NCBI GenBank assembly: GCA_037074705.1
Contig: CM073593.1
Coordinates: 103,439,738 to 103,503,737 of the forward strand
DNA: 64,000 nt
Source of the DNA: Zhengitettix transpicula
Taxonomy: Eukaryota; Arthropoda; Insecta; Orthoptera; Tetrigidae
Direction of reading: 5' to 3'
Shown: piece after piece, positions 34,890-48,739 of the stretch
How the letters are laid out: every line of letters begins with the position of its first letter
Numbering within the stretch: position 1 is the first letter of the stretch
Position numbers and translations under genes: made by a program
The notes under the pieces: generated by a model
The model's database searches: none
What the model saw: the letters and a program-made list of their open reading frames with translations, nothing else
Told to the model about the DNA's origin: nothing

Positions 34890-35130
34890 GTCGTTAGAGG
34901 CTGGCCTTTGATTATGACCGCGAGACCGCGGAGGAAATAGCCGGTAATAACGCGGTTACCCCGCCTCCAGCGTGTGCCAACATTTCACATCCACCCCAAG
35001 GCTCTAATCAAAGACGCGGCACGTGACTTCCGATGGCCTGATTGTTACCGATTCTAACCGGACAAGGCGTCATAATTACCCTGTGTTGGGGCCACCAGCA
35101 GGACGCCTCCGATTATTGGTTTGTTCCTTT
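34890..35130. promoter_or_regulatory. Candidate intron-1 enhancer with two TCF/LEF-type sites
   Basis: Repeat-free, GC-balanced stretch with CCTTTGAT (34905-34912) and, in inverse orientation, ATCAAAG (35007-35013), both matches to the TCF/LEF consensus, as well as ACCGCGAGACCGCGG and CACGTG (35031-35036 region, GGCACGTGAC). The enhancer role is inferred. Confidence 0.4.
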
Positions 35131-35611
35131 TTCCCGTTACGGTGGATCACAAGATCACGTGAACAGATACAATGCGGAAGGCCGGCCATTTTATTGTAAT
35201 TTTTCAAAAACTTAACAATGGTTCAGGGCAATGGTCATCAGCAACGTGAAGGAACTTTGCTCATTAATCACATCTTCTTACGAGTTTATAAAGAACCTAA
35301 TTTGCTTTTACTCAACTAGTTGAGTTGCAAATTCAAAATAAATTCCTTGAAGTGGATCAAACAAATACACTCGGGAAGTACAATCGCTGAGCACCAGCAC
35401 CATCTCTCTTGATGATGCTTCAAGCAACGATTTCCTGGTGTCGGCAACGTGATATGAAAACTGATCAATTTGGAACACTTATCGGCAATCTGACTATAGT
35501 CCGTGTTAAATTAGCGGTTAGCTCCAGTGAGGGGATATGACAACGAACCAACCAATCACAACGGTTGTAATGAAGCAGTGTTGCAGAACAATAGCGGTGT
35601 TGAAACGAAAA

Positions 35612-35745
35612 ATTTAACGTCTGATTGAAAATTTTAAAAAAAGAAAGATAGCCAAATAGAGACAAAATAACGTTTCTGGGATCGTTTGTCCCTTTCTTCA
35701 GGATCTAAGAGCCTAGAGCGACACAACAGCACTAGTCAGTCAGCA
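35612..35745 (-). ncRNA. Family A hammerhead repeat with intact core
   Basis: Starts with the family end AACGTCTGATTGAAAAT, then AAGATAGCCAAATAGAGAC. Core 35671-35701 reads CTGAAGA ... GAAACGTT on the minus strand. A deletion just outside removes the CACACAA segment that normally pairs as stem I, so activity is doubtful. Confidence 0.65.
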
Positions 35746-38499
35746 TGTATAAGTCGTGTAACTGATCAACACGCAGAGACTTCTTATTTAAGGCGGACTA
35801 TATATAGATTGAGTAACAGTTTAACAGCCAACATTCCCGTAATTCAGGATTAAAAACACTATTCTGTGCCCTGAGATGCTTTTGTAGGTTTCCACACGAT
35901 GTAGAGGTACAAAATTGTAATTTTACTAAAAATAAAAATTACACTATTGCGAAACTCAAATTATCATATATTAGTGGTCAAGACTGCAATTTAGAAAAGA
36001 CGAGAAAAGTATACATATAGGATAAATTTAGGAAGTTTCATTTTCTGTCGACGTGTAATGTCTTGACAAGATTCAAGAAGAATGGTCCAAGTTACCTAGT
36101 CATCAGCTTTCCAAGGACAAAATCACTGAGAAATAATTCCTAACTAAATGCAGACGTGTGTATCTGAAAAGGCTGAGACTCTATTACCAAAAAAATGCAA
36201 ATTAATCATTCCGTATTTAATTTCCAGCGGTAGTGGCGACAAGAATTCAACTGCGATTGGTTGTTCAACCCAACCGTACGCGTACTCGTAACAAATGGCT
36301 AAGGAAAACTGAATAAAAAAAACCACTAGTGAACACGAAGAGTTCCTACACAGTGACCTGGGACATCGTCTATTTTTCACGGCTGGTCGCTACTCTTCTC
36401 TCCCCCCCCCCTTCCGCCATCGCGTTAATGTTTTGTAGCAGCCATTTACAACCGTTACTCGCTCTCTTTCCTCCCCCTTTTTTTTCCCCCCCGTCATCAT
36501 CACTCTCCATCTCCCTTGTCCCATCCTCTCTACTACCCAACCCACACTCGCTTTTTTTTGTCAACGATGCGTTTAACAACGCCGATATTTATGAATAATT
36601 TGCACAATTTTTATTTAAATTATGCGACCGAGGGGAGGGGTGGAAGAGGATTGAGGGAGGAGGGGGAGTGGTCGTGGGAGAGAGGGACGTTGGTGTTAAT
36701 CAAATTACCATATTCAAATTGGTCGTGGGGGCCCCTGGTATTGATTCCGGGCACATCCACACGGATAAATCCAATTGTTTTAATATCCTTGTGTGCTGCG
36801 GAGGCTGTATATATTTTTTTCGGCACTACCCCCTCACTACTCCCGTCTCCCCACAGTGCTGCAAAGTGGATTACTATGTGCGAGGGAGCGAGGGGGGGGG
36901 GGCTGTAACAGGGGGGTGGCGCGTAGCTGAGACTAGTGGCGAGCAAAATAACACACAAAAACACCCCCTAGGGAAAACATTCCAGCTTCCTTTTTAACGG
37001 TCCATTCACACTTGTCGGGGAAATCTTTCTTGGCCAAATGCATCAGGTACTCAGTTGGACAAGATAAGTGAAGCTAACGAGAAATTTTTTCGACAACACA
37101 ATAAAAATAATTTCAAGGCTGTATAATGTGACGGACAAAGGAAACGAGTTAGGCAAAGGAAAATAGAGAAGCAACGCTACCAAAAACTGTTGTGGTGATG
37201 GAGGAGAACTTCACTGCTGCTGATTGTTCAATTTCCTCAGAGCCGTTCTAGAGCAAATTCAAGGATCTTTCTGCAGCTCAATTGCTGAATAATTTCGAGA
37301 CATACAGTACGATGTAGCCGGATAAAAAAATTAAAGTAACGTATAAGGGTATTTAACTTTTAAAATAAATAAAGAAACATTAAGAAAAGGAATATTTATA
37401 TAAAAAATAATTTGAGTTTTGCTAACCAGAGAAACGATCTGATCTCTCCATCTCAGTATTAACATGAACTTCGGTAGCAGCGTCATGTATCGAGACACTT
37501 TCGGTGCACTGTGGCTGACGTCACGCCACACCCATGGACCAGGCCTGATCTAATCGACCCTTGTCATGGACCAAGAAATAATATTTGGTCCAGGCAATTA
37601 CGTGTCCAATGAATTTTTTCTGGAGAAGTCGCGTTGTGTCGGAAAATCCAGATGTCCATAGCTACGTGCTTCTACCCTGACTGCCAAGGATTATCTACCC
37701 GACACGCAGGCGCCACGTTAAGTTAGAACTTCTAAACCCTTATTAATATCTAATTCAATTCAATTAAATATATACATATATATATATATCAACTAATTGT
37801 TTTAACAATCGCGCTGTAATGTTTAACTGGTTTAGCCGATACCCGTCGGTTGGTCTTATGGTCCATATACACTTTAAGGGAAAGAAAACGCCTGTTGAGA
37901 TTTTCACAAGGCAGTGAAGAATTCCTGCTGATCACCTTGGGCGAGACCAATTATGCGCCAATCAAGCTCAAAACGTTCCATGATGGTGGTGTATGGACCT
38001 GAATCTGAACATGTTTTGCCCGAGGATGTATCTTGACGAGGGGAACAAGAGGAGATGCTCTGAAATATTTTGTAACCCTCAAAAGTGCACACGGACCATT
38101 AGACCAACTTACATGTCTCGTGGTATTTTAAGTTCGGAAACAAAGTAGGAATTGTGTGAGCAGTCCGTGAACTGGCAGACGGTAGGTGAACTGTAGTTTT
38201 ACGTTGATTTGTGATCAGAATCGAAGTCTCGAGGAGGACCACTGGTCATCGGGCAGAGCCCGCGGACATCATGGTGAGGATAATGAAGAAACATCACAGT
38301 AACAGGAATCCGGACTAATCTGCGACCGATCTTTTAGCCCTGGCGCTCAGGTCCTACATCATTTTTAGTGGTGAGGGAAAAAAGCACCACTAACGATTCA
38401 TTCACAGGTTGACGGGCATCAATTTCCGACGAACAGTCCCAGAAAGCTCAGGGACTAATTAGGAGTGAATTGGCTCAACGAGGCACGGCCGGCAGTCGC

Positions 38500-38705
38500 A
38501 GATGAAATAAGACAGGGAACGTGCAGCAGAGCAATAACTGGGAGAGCCGTTTTTAGATTTCTAATTAAGTTTTAATAGCGGGTTACGGAGTGCGCGCAGC
38601 AGCAAGGCACTAAAGTCGCCGAGAAGGCCGTAAAACTCGCCGTGTCAAAGGCCGCTCGTTTTACTGCTTGTTTTCTAATGGCCGTAGATTTACGTCCCGC
38701 CATTG
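38500..38705. promoter_or_regulatory. Candidate regulatory island in intron 1
   Basis: Unique, CpG-containing 200 bp with TCTAATTAAGTTTTAATAGC and GTTTTCTAATGGCCG, ending at a CT microsatellite (38724-38763). No open frame of note. Confidence 0.3.
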
Positions 38706-38727
38706 CCACATTAGAAGCGCTCATCTC

Positions 38728-38761
<34 letters not shown>

Positions 38762-41700
38762 CCTTCTTTTTCCCCCTTGTAGTGGCCGGCTAAAATTGGA
38801 ATCCGGAGCCGGAGAATTGGTGGTCACGGAAATCTCCACGCCGTAGAGGGGAAAGAAGGCATTTTCTAGTTTCAGAACTCAAGTTTAAACGATCTTGTCT
38901 TTTTTGCAGTCGTGTGACCGGTTTTATGCGGTTCCCCCCAATCTTTATTAACCACTTCATTTCCTTTAAAAACCGTCAACATTTACCTTTTTTTTCACAC
39001 TAATAATTTTGTATCCCTCACTCTGGAACCTTTACACCACGACCCTGCATTTTTTTAAAAAAAAATTTAACTTTGTATTTTATCTGTTACACAATGGAAA
39101 AATCATTTCCTTTCATTCTCATTAAAATACAGATACAATATTTTTAGTTTGTCATATTTTAATCCATCCACTTTAACTATACGGAAAAATACTATTAGCA
39201 TTAGACTTCACCGCATTCACTATTGAAAGCCGCTACTAAAAACAACCACACGTAATTTAATATAAATAATATCAGAACAGCTTATCATCGATCTCGGCTA
39301 TCTCGGAATTATCATAAAATTCAGTTTGTACCCTCTTCTGATCTCCATGCGACAGCTCCTCTGCCAGTTCCTTTGTTTTAAAATTTTTCTGTTTCGTCCA
39401 CATGTCCACTGTTCCCTCTATCCCCCCCCCCCCAAAAAAAAAAGTTGTACTAAGGTTTCCATATCAGAATAAACTCTTGTTTTCTTACTGTGCGAACCTT
39501 TAAATGTTTCACTGCAGATGATTCTGTGCAGACCTGAGTGGATGTATTTACCCGTTCCAGCTAGACTTGTCTTCTGAATCCACCCCCTTGCCTTGGACAC
39601 GTTTCTCACGACGAGACTGATGTATATCACAGGGCGTCTTCCAAAAGTTACACGTTGTCGTAAATATTTCTTTACCTGGTAACTCCCCCCCCCCTCTCTC
39701 TCTCTCTAGCCCACTGTGGAATCATCTATGGAGCGTTAAAATGATATATAACGCCAGGTTTACGATAGTTTTCCCGAGATAAGAAACAGGAAGCCGACGT
39801 TGACGGTGAGCAGACGCCGGCACTGTGTGTGAGAATTGCTCGTTCGTGGGCTGGCACTACAATTGTTGCTTGTTACGAAAGTTCTCTGGAGAATAAACTT
39901 GCGGGGAGGGAGAGAGAGAGAGAGAGAGAGAAAGAGAGATTAGGAACTAGAAGGCAAAGCAAACAGGAAGTTGCTTGGGAACTGTAGGTACAAACATTCC
40001 CTTAACAAGTGTTGGCGGTTTCTGGTCTCTACATGGGACCGACGTTCTACACGAAAGGTGATGAATATTTTGCTTTACGAACGTTTCGATCATTACCTCC
40101 TCCTCCACCACTTGCAATTATTACGCGTTATTAGAATCAGAGAACTGCTAACTGGTTTCATGTGAAGTGAGCGTTGCACGTGCTGCGGAGAACAATGACT
40201 CCACACCATCTGAAGCACTTCTTGTATTTTAGATATCGGTAGCGGACAGAGCCTGTCTAACGATTCGCTTTATCAGTCAACATTCCTGAAAAATATATTA
40301 AAAAAATGTTGTTTCTCCATATCCAATTACCGATGAAGCTATGTCTTCAACATTTCGTTTAAAGGAACATAACGGTTACTTTATTAAATTCTAAACAATT
40401 GCTTTCGTGATAATGGTGTGTTTGCTCTTTTCTTAAAAAAAAATGGGTTGAAATAGTCAGTGCAATAATAAGGTCAAGAGAAAAAAATTGGAAAGACAGT
40501 AATAATTATCAGCCATTTTAAATTTACCAAAAAAAATGCCCCAAAAGTCAGATTAAAATTAGTAAACACAAAAATGCAACTACAATCATCATTACATCAA
40601 GTGCACAATGGGGGTTGGAGTATAATTAAAATATAATGAAAATATATTTAAGCATGTTGTATGAAATTAAATAAAGCATTACATCAAAGCAAATATATTT
40701 TTAGATAATAATAGGACCACTAAATTGTGTATCCCTGAGGAAATTAAATTTTTCTGACATATGGACAATTAATATTATGTTTATTGCCAGAAAAGAAAAG
40801 AAAAATTGGCTGAAATATGGTCCAGAAAAAAATAATATTTTCACTGGATTACAAAAAAAAATCATCCTGAGTGAATTTCAATCATAAAGATAAAAATACA
40901 AATTTTGAAAAATATTATTAGAGTCAAGAAACTAGAAATTATCCTTTTCTAAAAAAAGAATATATAACCTTCATGCATGAGGCGAGAGGAGAATAGGAAA
41001 CTAAATGTTGATACCATAAAAAAAGAGGAAGAGTAGAAATTAAATGTTCCTCGACAGCTATTAAAGTCAAGAATAAAGTAAAAATCTTATTTTAGTAATT
41101 TGAAAATCAATTTTGGCTTGCAGACCGACCAGTGGACAGAGGACCAATCATCATGAAGACAATGTGGATTAGGTTCAACAAATTTTGTCAAGACCGTGAC
41201 CACATCTCCCACCCCTCCCCGCACCGAGTGAAAACCAGAATGAAATGCGACTGCCTTGTCCGGTGTCTATGTCAACATGTTGACACACTGACTGGAACAA
41301 TATCTAACGTCACTGTTACCTCTGACCGCACTGACTGATTTGTATGTATATACATATATTTCGTGCCGAAAAGTGGTTTGTTATCGCGGTGGCCGTCGAG
41401 GGGAAAACACTCGAGACGTTGGTTTGGAGATCGATGCTAGGGAGATATTTAACGTAGAGGACTTCCCTGGAGATTAAGTGATAACCACAAAGAGTACTGG
41501 ATCCATCTCCTACTCAGTGTTCAAGGTCTCAAGAGTGAATAAAATTCTCAGGACAATGCACTTTACAATATGTAGGTGATTTGAAGAAAATATATCTCCA
41601 GCAAGTTGAAAATAAGGTTCTCTACTTCTGTCGTTCGGACTGTCTTAATTTCCTTTCACAAAGATTGGCACAAAAACATTTCCCATGGAAACATACACAT

Positions 41701-42199
41701 CATAGATATATATATTTACATTTCAAGTAAATCATAAAACATGTAGATCCGCATGAAACTCATTGACACACACCGGAAATATGTTATGGAAGAGTCTAGA
41801 CGGTAATAATGTTTTACTGGCCGACTTAAATGTTACAATTAACTCCATCGGAGGCGTAAAATGTTAATAAGGTTTTTTTGTCATTTAGGGAAAAAACATT
41901 AGTAATGAAAAACATTAAATTTGTAAACCAGAACACGTGGCCGTTTAAAAATGTAATATGGAAATCTGGTAAAAATACAGACTATTAAAACTGGATTCAC
42001 ATAAAGTTAGAAAGAAAAATTGTAACAACAGAAAAATTGAAGACCAGAGATAAGAAAGATGATTAAGTTTCATGGAAAATTGGCCACTGAAGAAATTCTA
42101 AAAAATATATACCTACCCCACAAGTTAGCAGGAAAAGATACAGTTAGTAAAAAAGCATTAAAACCAAAGAAGACTGTAATATGCAAAAAAAATATGACT

Positions 42200-42330
42200 G
42201 ATTGTAAACTAATAATAGTCAAATACAGACAAAATGAGTGATAATACTGGGACCCTTGTGCCTTTCTTCAGGTCCTAAGAAGAGCCTAGAGCGACACAAC
42301 TGCATTCGTCAGTTGACAAAACTAAAAATT
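42200..42330 (-). repeat. Family A repeat, dead copy
   Basis: Retains AAATACAGACAAAATGAGTGATAAT-like outer sequence, CTGAAGA and the inner CTAGAGCGACACAACTG block, but the GAAACG block is deleted (CCCAGTATTATC on the minus strand). Confidence 0.65.
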
Positions 42331-45300
42331 TGATTTTACACAAAAAAAAATTCAAGACCGGAGATACAAAGGATAATTTAATTGGCTACTGAAGAAAACA
42401 AGTTAATAGGAAAGCTAACAGTTAATAAAAAGCATAAAAACCAAATAAGATTTAATATATTAATTTAATTGTGCAATTCTGTTTTTTGATGATCTTTGTT
42501 GTGCGTTTGTTATAAGAAAGTGATTATTGCAACGTTAATCAATTTATAATTTTAAAAAAGGTAAGGACACAAGGGCTGGGAAGTCTCTGGAACTCTCCAC
42601 AAACACAAGGCAGCATGTGAATTACTTACCAATTATTGTAAAAAGTTGTAAATTATTTAACAACACTGTACAGTCTAATATAAAAGTTTCTAAGAATAAA
42701 TAAAAATAATAATAAAAACATGAAACTGATGACATAAAACATTAAGTTGTTCATTAAGAGTGAAAACGAATTACTTCAATTTTTTTCAAAGGAAAATGAT
42801 GTTATATTTCAAGGGCTAGAAGGGAAAAAGTGTAAAATAATTGAAGTAATATGAAATTAGTTTAAACTGAAAAGTACATTCATATGTTGCAATCAAATGT
42901 GTATCATCTATTTCACCACTAGAGATCGACAGAGAATAATAAACAGCTCGTGACCGCAATAGAGACCTTAATGTGAGTAGAAATGTCATTACCGGTGTTT
43001 TTTTCAGGGGAGCGAAAAAAAAAACAATGGAAGGAAGCAGTCGGCACACTAGGTCAGCTCTAGGACGCGCCATTGTAACGAGAGCTGTGTGGAGATCCGA
43101 AGGATGAATTGAATCGTTTGTCAGCGGAGGAATGAATCACCTTATAACACGATTTTCGCATCATTGCAGCAGGTGTTCCGATACATCCGAGCCGAGGCAG
43201 GTGTTGAAAAAAACAAAACAGACAACTGGAGGTGTAACCAGAAGAGAAAGAAATTAATGAGTGGGGGAGAGAAGAGTGATATGGATACGTCGGTGGGAAG
43301 GCGTGTAACCCAGTAGGTCTGCGGTCAGCTACTGCCTTACGCATGCTGGCTGCGTATCGTGAGAGCGGTTCCTCAGGAAGCCATTACCATACAAAGACTC
43401 TGTCACAGGCTTCCGGGTCGATAGTCATCGCTGCTCCAATTACGGTCGCCATCCAACTCATCCTGACGGTGGACCTCCCGAGGGTGTGAAGCTTTTCGCA
43501 GACCCTATATTCCTCACTTCTTCCATGTAGTAAATGCCTAAATTGAACCGGAATAGTACCACTTCATTCTTCTAACTCTGCCAACGCTTCCAGGTAAGTC
43601 AAACAAAGTTATGTCTGGGTATACAGGTTCAAAAAAAAGCTAAAAATAAAAACTATTGCCTTCATCAGTTGAGTTTTAATAAAGAATATGGTTTCAGACA
43701 TTTAGTCTCGTTTCACGCCAACCCTACCGCAACAACCTATGCGTGCATAAAAAAACCGTACTCGTCCACAGATGTCACCTCTATATCGTAATAGTTTCGT
43801 CACTTTCCAACATCCTCTGGATTTCAAGAAAACATATTTAAGGTCTAGAAATTATTTTATGTTCCTCTTTTTGGGAGTATCTGCAGCTACCGCCATTTTG
43901 AAAGTTGTGATATTCTCCTGTTGACCTCGATAATTAGCTTAACAAAAACAAAACAATTGTCGATATACGAAAATCCTTGATGAGCTTGTCTCTGGGTTCA
44001 CTGATCCATGATCTCAATACAGTTGAATAGGAGGATTTGTTCATAACATTGGCCGTGAATATTTGGTTCAAAGAAATTTTATCTGTAACTTTTATGGTTC
44101 ATCGTTCTTTGGCTTGAATCATTTGATACTTGGCCTGACGGAGAAGGTCAGAGTTCTGGAAAATCAACGGTTTTGTTGACGGAACGTTTCCTATAATTTT
44201 TTTCTAATCTTCCTTCCTTTTTCAACCCCTTTCAACATCTCCAGAAGGTTCAATGTCCTCAGCAACTCGTTTGCCTTAATACTCCACTTAAAAGTCTCCA
44301 AAAAAAAGCAATGGATTGTTTACCCACTACCAAATATATTTTCGGGATGTCTCTCCAATTACGGTTTTGCTTAAGAAAAACAGCAACATCGAAGGACCAG
44401 GCGTGCATCCTGTCAGTTAAAGAGAAATTGTATTATACCGTTAAACCAACAAGTGCGTGTCATCTTCGAGGGCGTGTAAAAGAAACCAGCCCGAGGGGAA
44501 TCTTAAGATATATAGGATAATTTTTTCCCCACCAGATGTGGGCACCCGCCTTCTGGCCTCGTCTGTAATAGCCTCGTAGCCGCACTACAACCGAGCCGAC
44601 GTTGAAAAAAAAATGAACCAAACAAAAGCACGGCACCCAAGGTAAGCACGTTCTTAACAGTCGTGTCAGCATAACAGAAAGATAATAATGGTGGCCACAG
44701 CAGCCGAGGAGGAGGAAAAGGAAGAACGAAACGTCTCGGTCAGGAAAAGCGGAAGAGTAACGTTGCAGAAGCCCACGAACGAGAACACGTGTTTATATTA
44801 CCGTGGAATTGCGGAGGAATAAAAAGGCGTGAAGCGGAGGCTCGGAACGTGTAGGCAACGAGGTGTGTCTGGAAAGGAGGAGAAAACCACGGGTGGACGA
44901 GGGGGAAGCGAGAAGGCCAGGATGCTCCCATCAGCCGTCAGTAAAAAGCGGGGTTTATCCGCAGCGGTCACTGTCATACGTCACGTGCACTGGGCAATAT
45001 GGTTCATGAAATAGCTCCACAGACCACCACGGCGGTGGCTATCAGCGTGGACGTCGTCGCACTCGGGGAATGTTGCGCTCACTTCATGACGAAGCTTCTT
45101 CTTCTGGCCTCATACTTTTTGCCGCTGGGTTGGAAATTCTCAAGGAGGAAAAGAAACAAGTAGGAAAAACCCCCAGAGACGATCACCTTCAAAGCTGTCC
45201 GTTTATTACTACACAAACATGTCGTTGAAAAGGTTCGATGAACGAATGTGGTCAGTTGGAGGACCACCAAGTCGGCTGCAGCGTCCAATAACCCAAGCAC

Positions 45301-45540
45301 GAAAGTGTTGAGTTTCGCCAAGATGTTCTAGACGTCCAGTTATTTCGCAATTCCACGGACACTCACAGAGGACTTTCTCACTCACGGTCCGACTGCCAGC
45401 GACTTTACGCTTACTGCGTGGCGAATGGTTGCAAGAGGGCCATCTATCGTGCTGTATAGAATTTTGTACCCGTTTCCCACAAACGTCGTTTCAGATATCG
45501 AAACCAATTGTTTTATCACGTTAGGCAAAGGCGTGTAACA

Positions 45541-45652
45541 ACGCAGGGACTAAAAGTTCAGTTGATCGGCCCCCCGAGAGATTTCGCCCGAGTTTCTACG
45601 AGACCTCCTCCGTACCTTAATTTCAGTTTGCCATGAATAATGTATATTGATG
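45541..45652 (+). repeat. Dispersed repeat E, copy 1
   Basis: ACGCAGGGACTAAAA, GAGTTTCTACGAGACCTCC, TCCGTAC, TTTCAGTTTGCCATGAATAA. Matches 46631-46750 over about 110 bp with a variable segment inside. Non-coding; class unknown. Confidence 0.7.
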
Positions 45653-46630
45653 ACTTCATGCTTCATTGGGTGGTCGTGGAACACACGAGTATTTTCCAAT
45701 TTCCGTCTCGGTCTAGTCCCGCGATCGACTGGGATCAGGGATCGCGCGCGCTGAGATGATTGCCTTGCGGGAGGTCAGCGGTCTGGCGGCAGTTACGCAG
45801 TCTGGTAGGAATCTGAAAGGATGCCAGCCAGCTCTATCCGTGTTCACGGCGAAGCAAGTGCCTCACTTCTTCATACGTACATATGTATGCATATTACGAC
45901 CACAGCATGACTGTCCGACGAGTCAATAAACAAGTCCTCCGAAAGCGATAAATCAGCGTGGCCAATGCGCCGCCGGTGCAGAGGTCAGTAGTGTTCCTTG
46001 TGGGACTGTACCGTGGGCAGCGGTCACAGCCGCAGAGTCGTGGCGCTCCGCAAGCCAAGTCCCTCCCCGCGGTCTCACACGTTCCAACACAGGAAAGACC
46101 TTCACAAGCGCTACGCCAACCTGACTACAATTACTCTGCAAACAGCGGCGTCGAAAATATACACATCCGCGGCCCGGACCTTTCAGTTCGCGGCGAAGAG
46201 AGAAACAGGCCAATGACGCAAGAGGCTGGGAACGTTCCGGGCTAACAGTTGATGGTGCGTGTAATGGGGAATTAAATTTTACGGTCGCGTGAATGAGTGT
46301 GTGGTCGCTGGTGGGAGGCTGCAGAGAGCGGGAAAGAGGGAGAGGGGAGGAACGCCACTACGGTGCCAGTGAAAGCTAATGATTATATTTTCCTCGAGTC
46401 GTATTAATGTCCATACCGGCACGGTCCAGTCGCTAACAAGGGCGCTCTAATTACGAACGCTAACCGCCGAAACGTCCCCGTCACCAGAAAACGGCTCGTA
46501 GCGCCTGTCGCGGAATCGAGTACGCACCCACAGGAAGAGAGGCTTTTAATAACAAATCTATTACAATTTACTCCCGTGTCATCCCGTCTACTAGAACACT
46601 CGTGACGTCATGAGCTTGAAATGAACTACC
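45653..46630. other. GC-richer unique segment of intron 1
   Basis: About 950 bp of CpG-containing DNA between two copies of repeat E. Open frames on both strands near 45950-46245 have no recognisable protein similarity. Possibly regulatory. Confidence 0.35.
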
Positions 46631-46750
46631 GACGCAGGGACTAAAACTGCCGCCACAGGCGCTAGCATCGCGCTCCCCCCCGAGGTTTCGCTCGAGTTTC
46701 TACGAGACCTCCTCCGTACGTTGATTTCAGTTTGCCACGAATAATTTACG
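46631..46750 (+). repeat. Dispersed repeat E, copy 2
   Basis: Same order of blocks as copy 1, 1.1 kb away in direct orientation; the inner part differs (CCGCCACAGGCGCTAGC). A possible local duplication or two insertions. Confidence 0.7.
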
Positions 46751-46787
46751 TATAATCAAAGGTTGGTTTTATTTACGACTGTTTATA

Positions 46788-47075
46788 TGATAATGCAGTT
46801 TTCTGACCAATCACAGACAATATTTTTATAAATGTATGTAAGAGAACGTTTCGGTACGTGTTTTATACCTTCCTTAGGTCTTTCCTAAACGTGGTAAATG
46901 TTAAAAATCTATTTTCAGACGTATTGAAAATAAAACATAAATTTTAGAAGTACTTCTACGGCACTATTTAGGAGAGACCTGAGGAAGATACAAACACGTA
47001 CCGAAACGTTCTCTTAAATAAATCTATAAAAATATTGTCTGTAATTGGTCAGAAAACTGCAGTATGTATAATTAG
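46788..47075. ncRNA. Family C hammerhead inverted pair
   Basis: Arms of about 105 bp (46788-46896 and 46961-47075) with matching outer sequence GACCAATCACAGACAATATT and its inverse. Right arm core 46979-47010: CTGAGGA, stem II four of five pairs, GAAACGTT. Left arm (minus) core 46845-46877: CTAAGGA, one changed base, but a fully paired stem II (GGTAT with GTACC, one G.U). The family has AGAGAC before the core rather than the GCAC of family A. Confidence 0.7.
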
Positions 47076-48739
47076 TGAAAATGACGGTTGAGGAACCACT
47101 GGATTAATCATGAATGTAAGTATTTATTTAATCTACAAAAGGGAATTTCACCCGTTGGCAGAAAAAATTATGAAAGGAGTGTTAAATATATAAAGGAACC
47201 AAACTGAATTTTTGGATTGAGGCAAGTTTTAAAAACTAACAAAGTTTCTTAAACTGCCACAAGTTTAATCAAGACCATAATAATGTTTTTATAATCATTT
47301 ATAGACACATCTATGTACAAAAAATAAATAAAAAACACATTTTCAATACGAGAATCTCATACACATATCTGCCACACATTAGAAATCATTTAATTTTTTT
47401 AAAATGGCCCAATCAGTGTGTCAACAATTTGTTTGTTGCCCACGTAGAAATCAAGTTTGGACGCTGAAAAAAAACATCCCCCAATATTATACCAAATGAA
47501 GAGAGAAGAACATATTCACATGATCAATGAAAATGTCTGATAGATGGTGGTGGTAAAGTGAAGTGCGAATTGGCCTCATGTGAATCCCACCAGGATCATC
47601 ATATAAACATCACTCCACAAGGTACATACTTTGGTCTTTCGACAGAGACTCACAAATTAAAGTGATCCATAAATATGAAGTACTAAGACAAGAGAGTAAT
47701 ATACATTGAAGATGGCGCAACGGCCACTGTCGTGTCGCAATTCAACATGCTTCCTGGCTTCGTCGTGTCTATGTAAACTGTCTCCAATCGGTTCGCGACG
47801 GAGATACGGATGGACAAGCATTTCCACTGGTGAAATAAAACAATACCGCCACTCGAACAAAAACAAAGAGGAAAGTTACACTCGTAAACGGGTACGTACA
47901 CGTCATTTCCTGAATTACTCTCTGGTGAAGCTTAAAAAACAAAACAAAAAAAGGGCCAACTTCTCTCTAAAATGTTGACAGAACAGAAGAAGAAAAAACT
48001 GTCGCACGCTGCTGAAGCTTTCGAGGGGGGTGCGGGAGGGTAACAAAGGTCATGGGAAGGGGAGGGGGAGACTGAGAGTCCCTTTGTCCCCCTCCTCCTG
48101 GCTCGCGGACGGGAAGTGTCGTTGTCACTTCCTTCCTTCTGCTACGACACACACACACACACACACGGCGACGTCGCAGGCTTTACTATTTTTTTTTTCC
48201 GGTTACGGGTTAAGTAGCTGTTGTCTTGACGTCAGTAACAGCAACGCTAAGTGGATGTTAAAGAGGAATCTTGGCGGGGCGATCTCACGGAAGGCGCAAG
48301 TAACACCTGCAGCCGACGAGCCACGGCTGGTATTTATAGCAGCTGCAAACGGCCACAAAAGAAAAACGCTCCTCGACACACTTCTTCTTATAATAATATC
48401 AATAACCGCACTCTCCAGCTGGCCCGCACGACAGAATTCCCATTTTCAAGCCCCACACAACACTTCCTGTCATCCTCTCTGTGACAAAAGTAGCCACAGA
48501 AATAAGCTGTGGTCAGCAAAGGAGAAAAGAAGAATTTCTAAACATTTAATTAAAATATCACAAAGTCTGTAAAAAAAATAATAGACGTCGTTAAAGAGCC
48601 AACTTCTGAAATCTAAACGAACCAAGGAATTAAACAACACATCTATATAGATAACTTCTTAAGAGAACGGAAAAGAGACAAAACACCACATTCAAAGGAA
48701 TAGTTGCATGACACAGATTAAATAATTAATAATAATAAT

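Larger units (their letters stand above)
35750..45540. other. Intron 1 segment without genes
   Basis: Apart from the dead family A copy at 42.2 kb and the island at 38.5 kb, the sequence is mixed or AT-rich. 36400-36950 has C- and G-rich tracts. 44500-45060 is GC-balanced and unique. No exon or known element. Confidence 0.5.

Noticed and set aside
45079..45321. 80-codon minus-strand frame with hydrophobic segments
   Set aside because: Looks protein-like at first sight but has no recognisable family, no splice context and no second exon nearby.
45953..46245. Overlapping 86-95-codon frames on opposite strands
   Set aside because: Opposite-strand overlap in GC-rich DNA; no similarity to known proteins.
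47967..48572. 180-codon plus-strand frame
   Set aside because: Contains CA-repeat translation and low-complexity segments; no domain seen.
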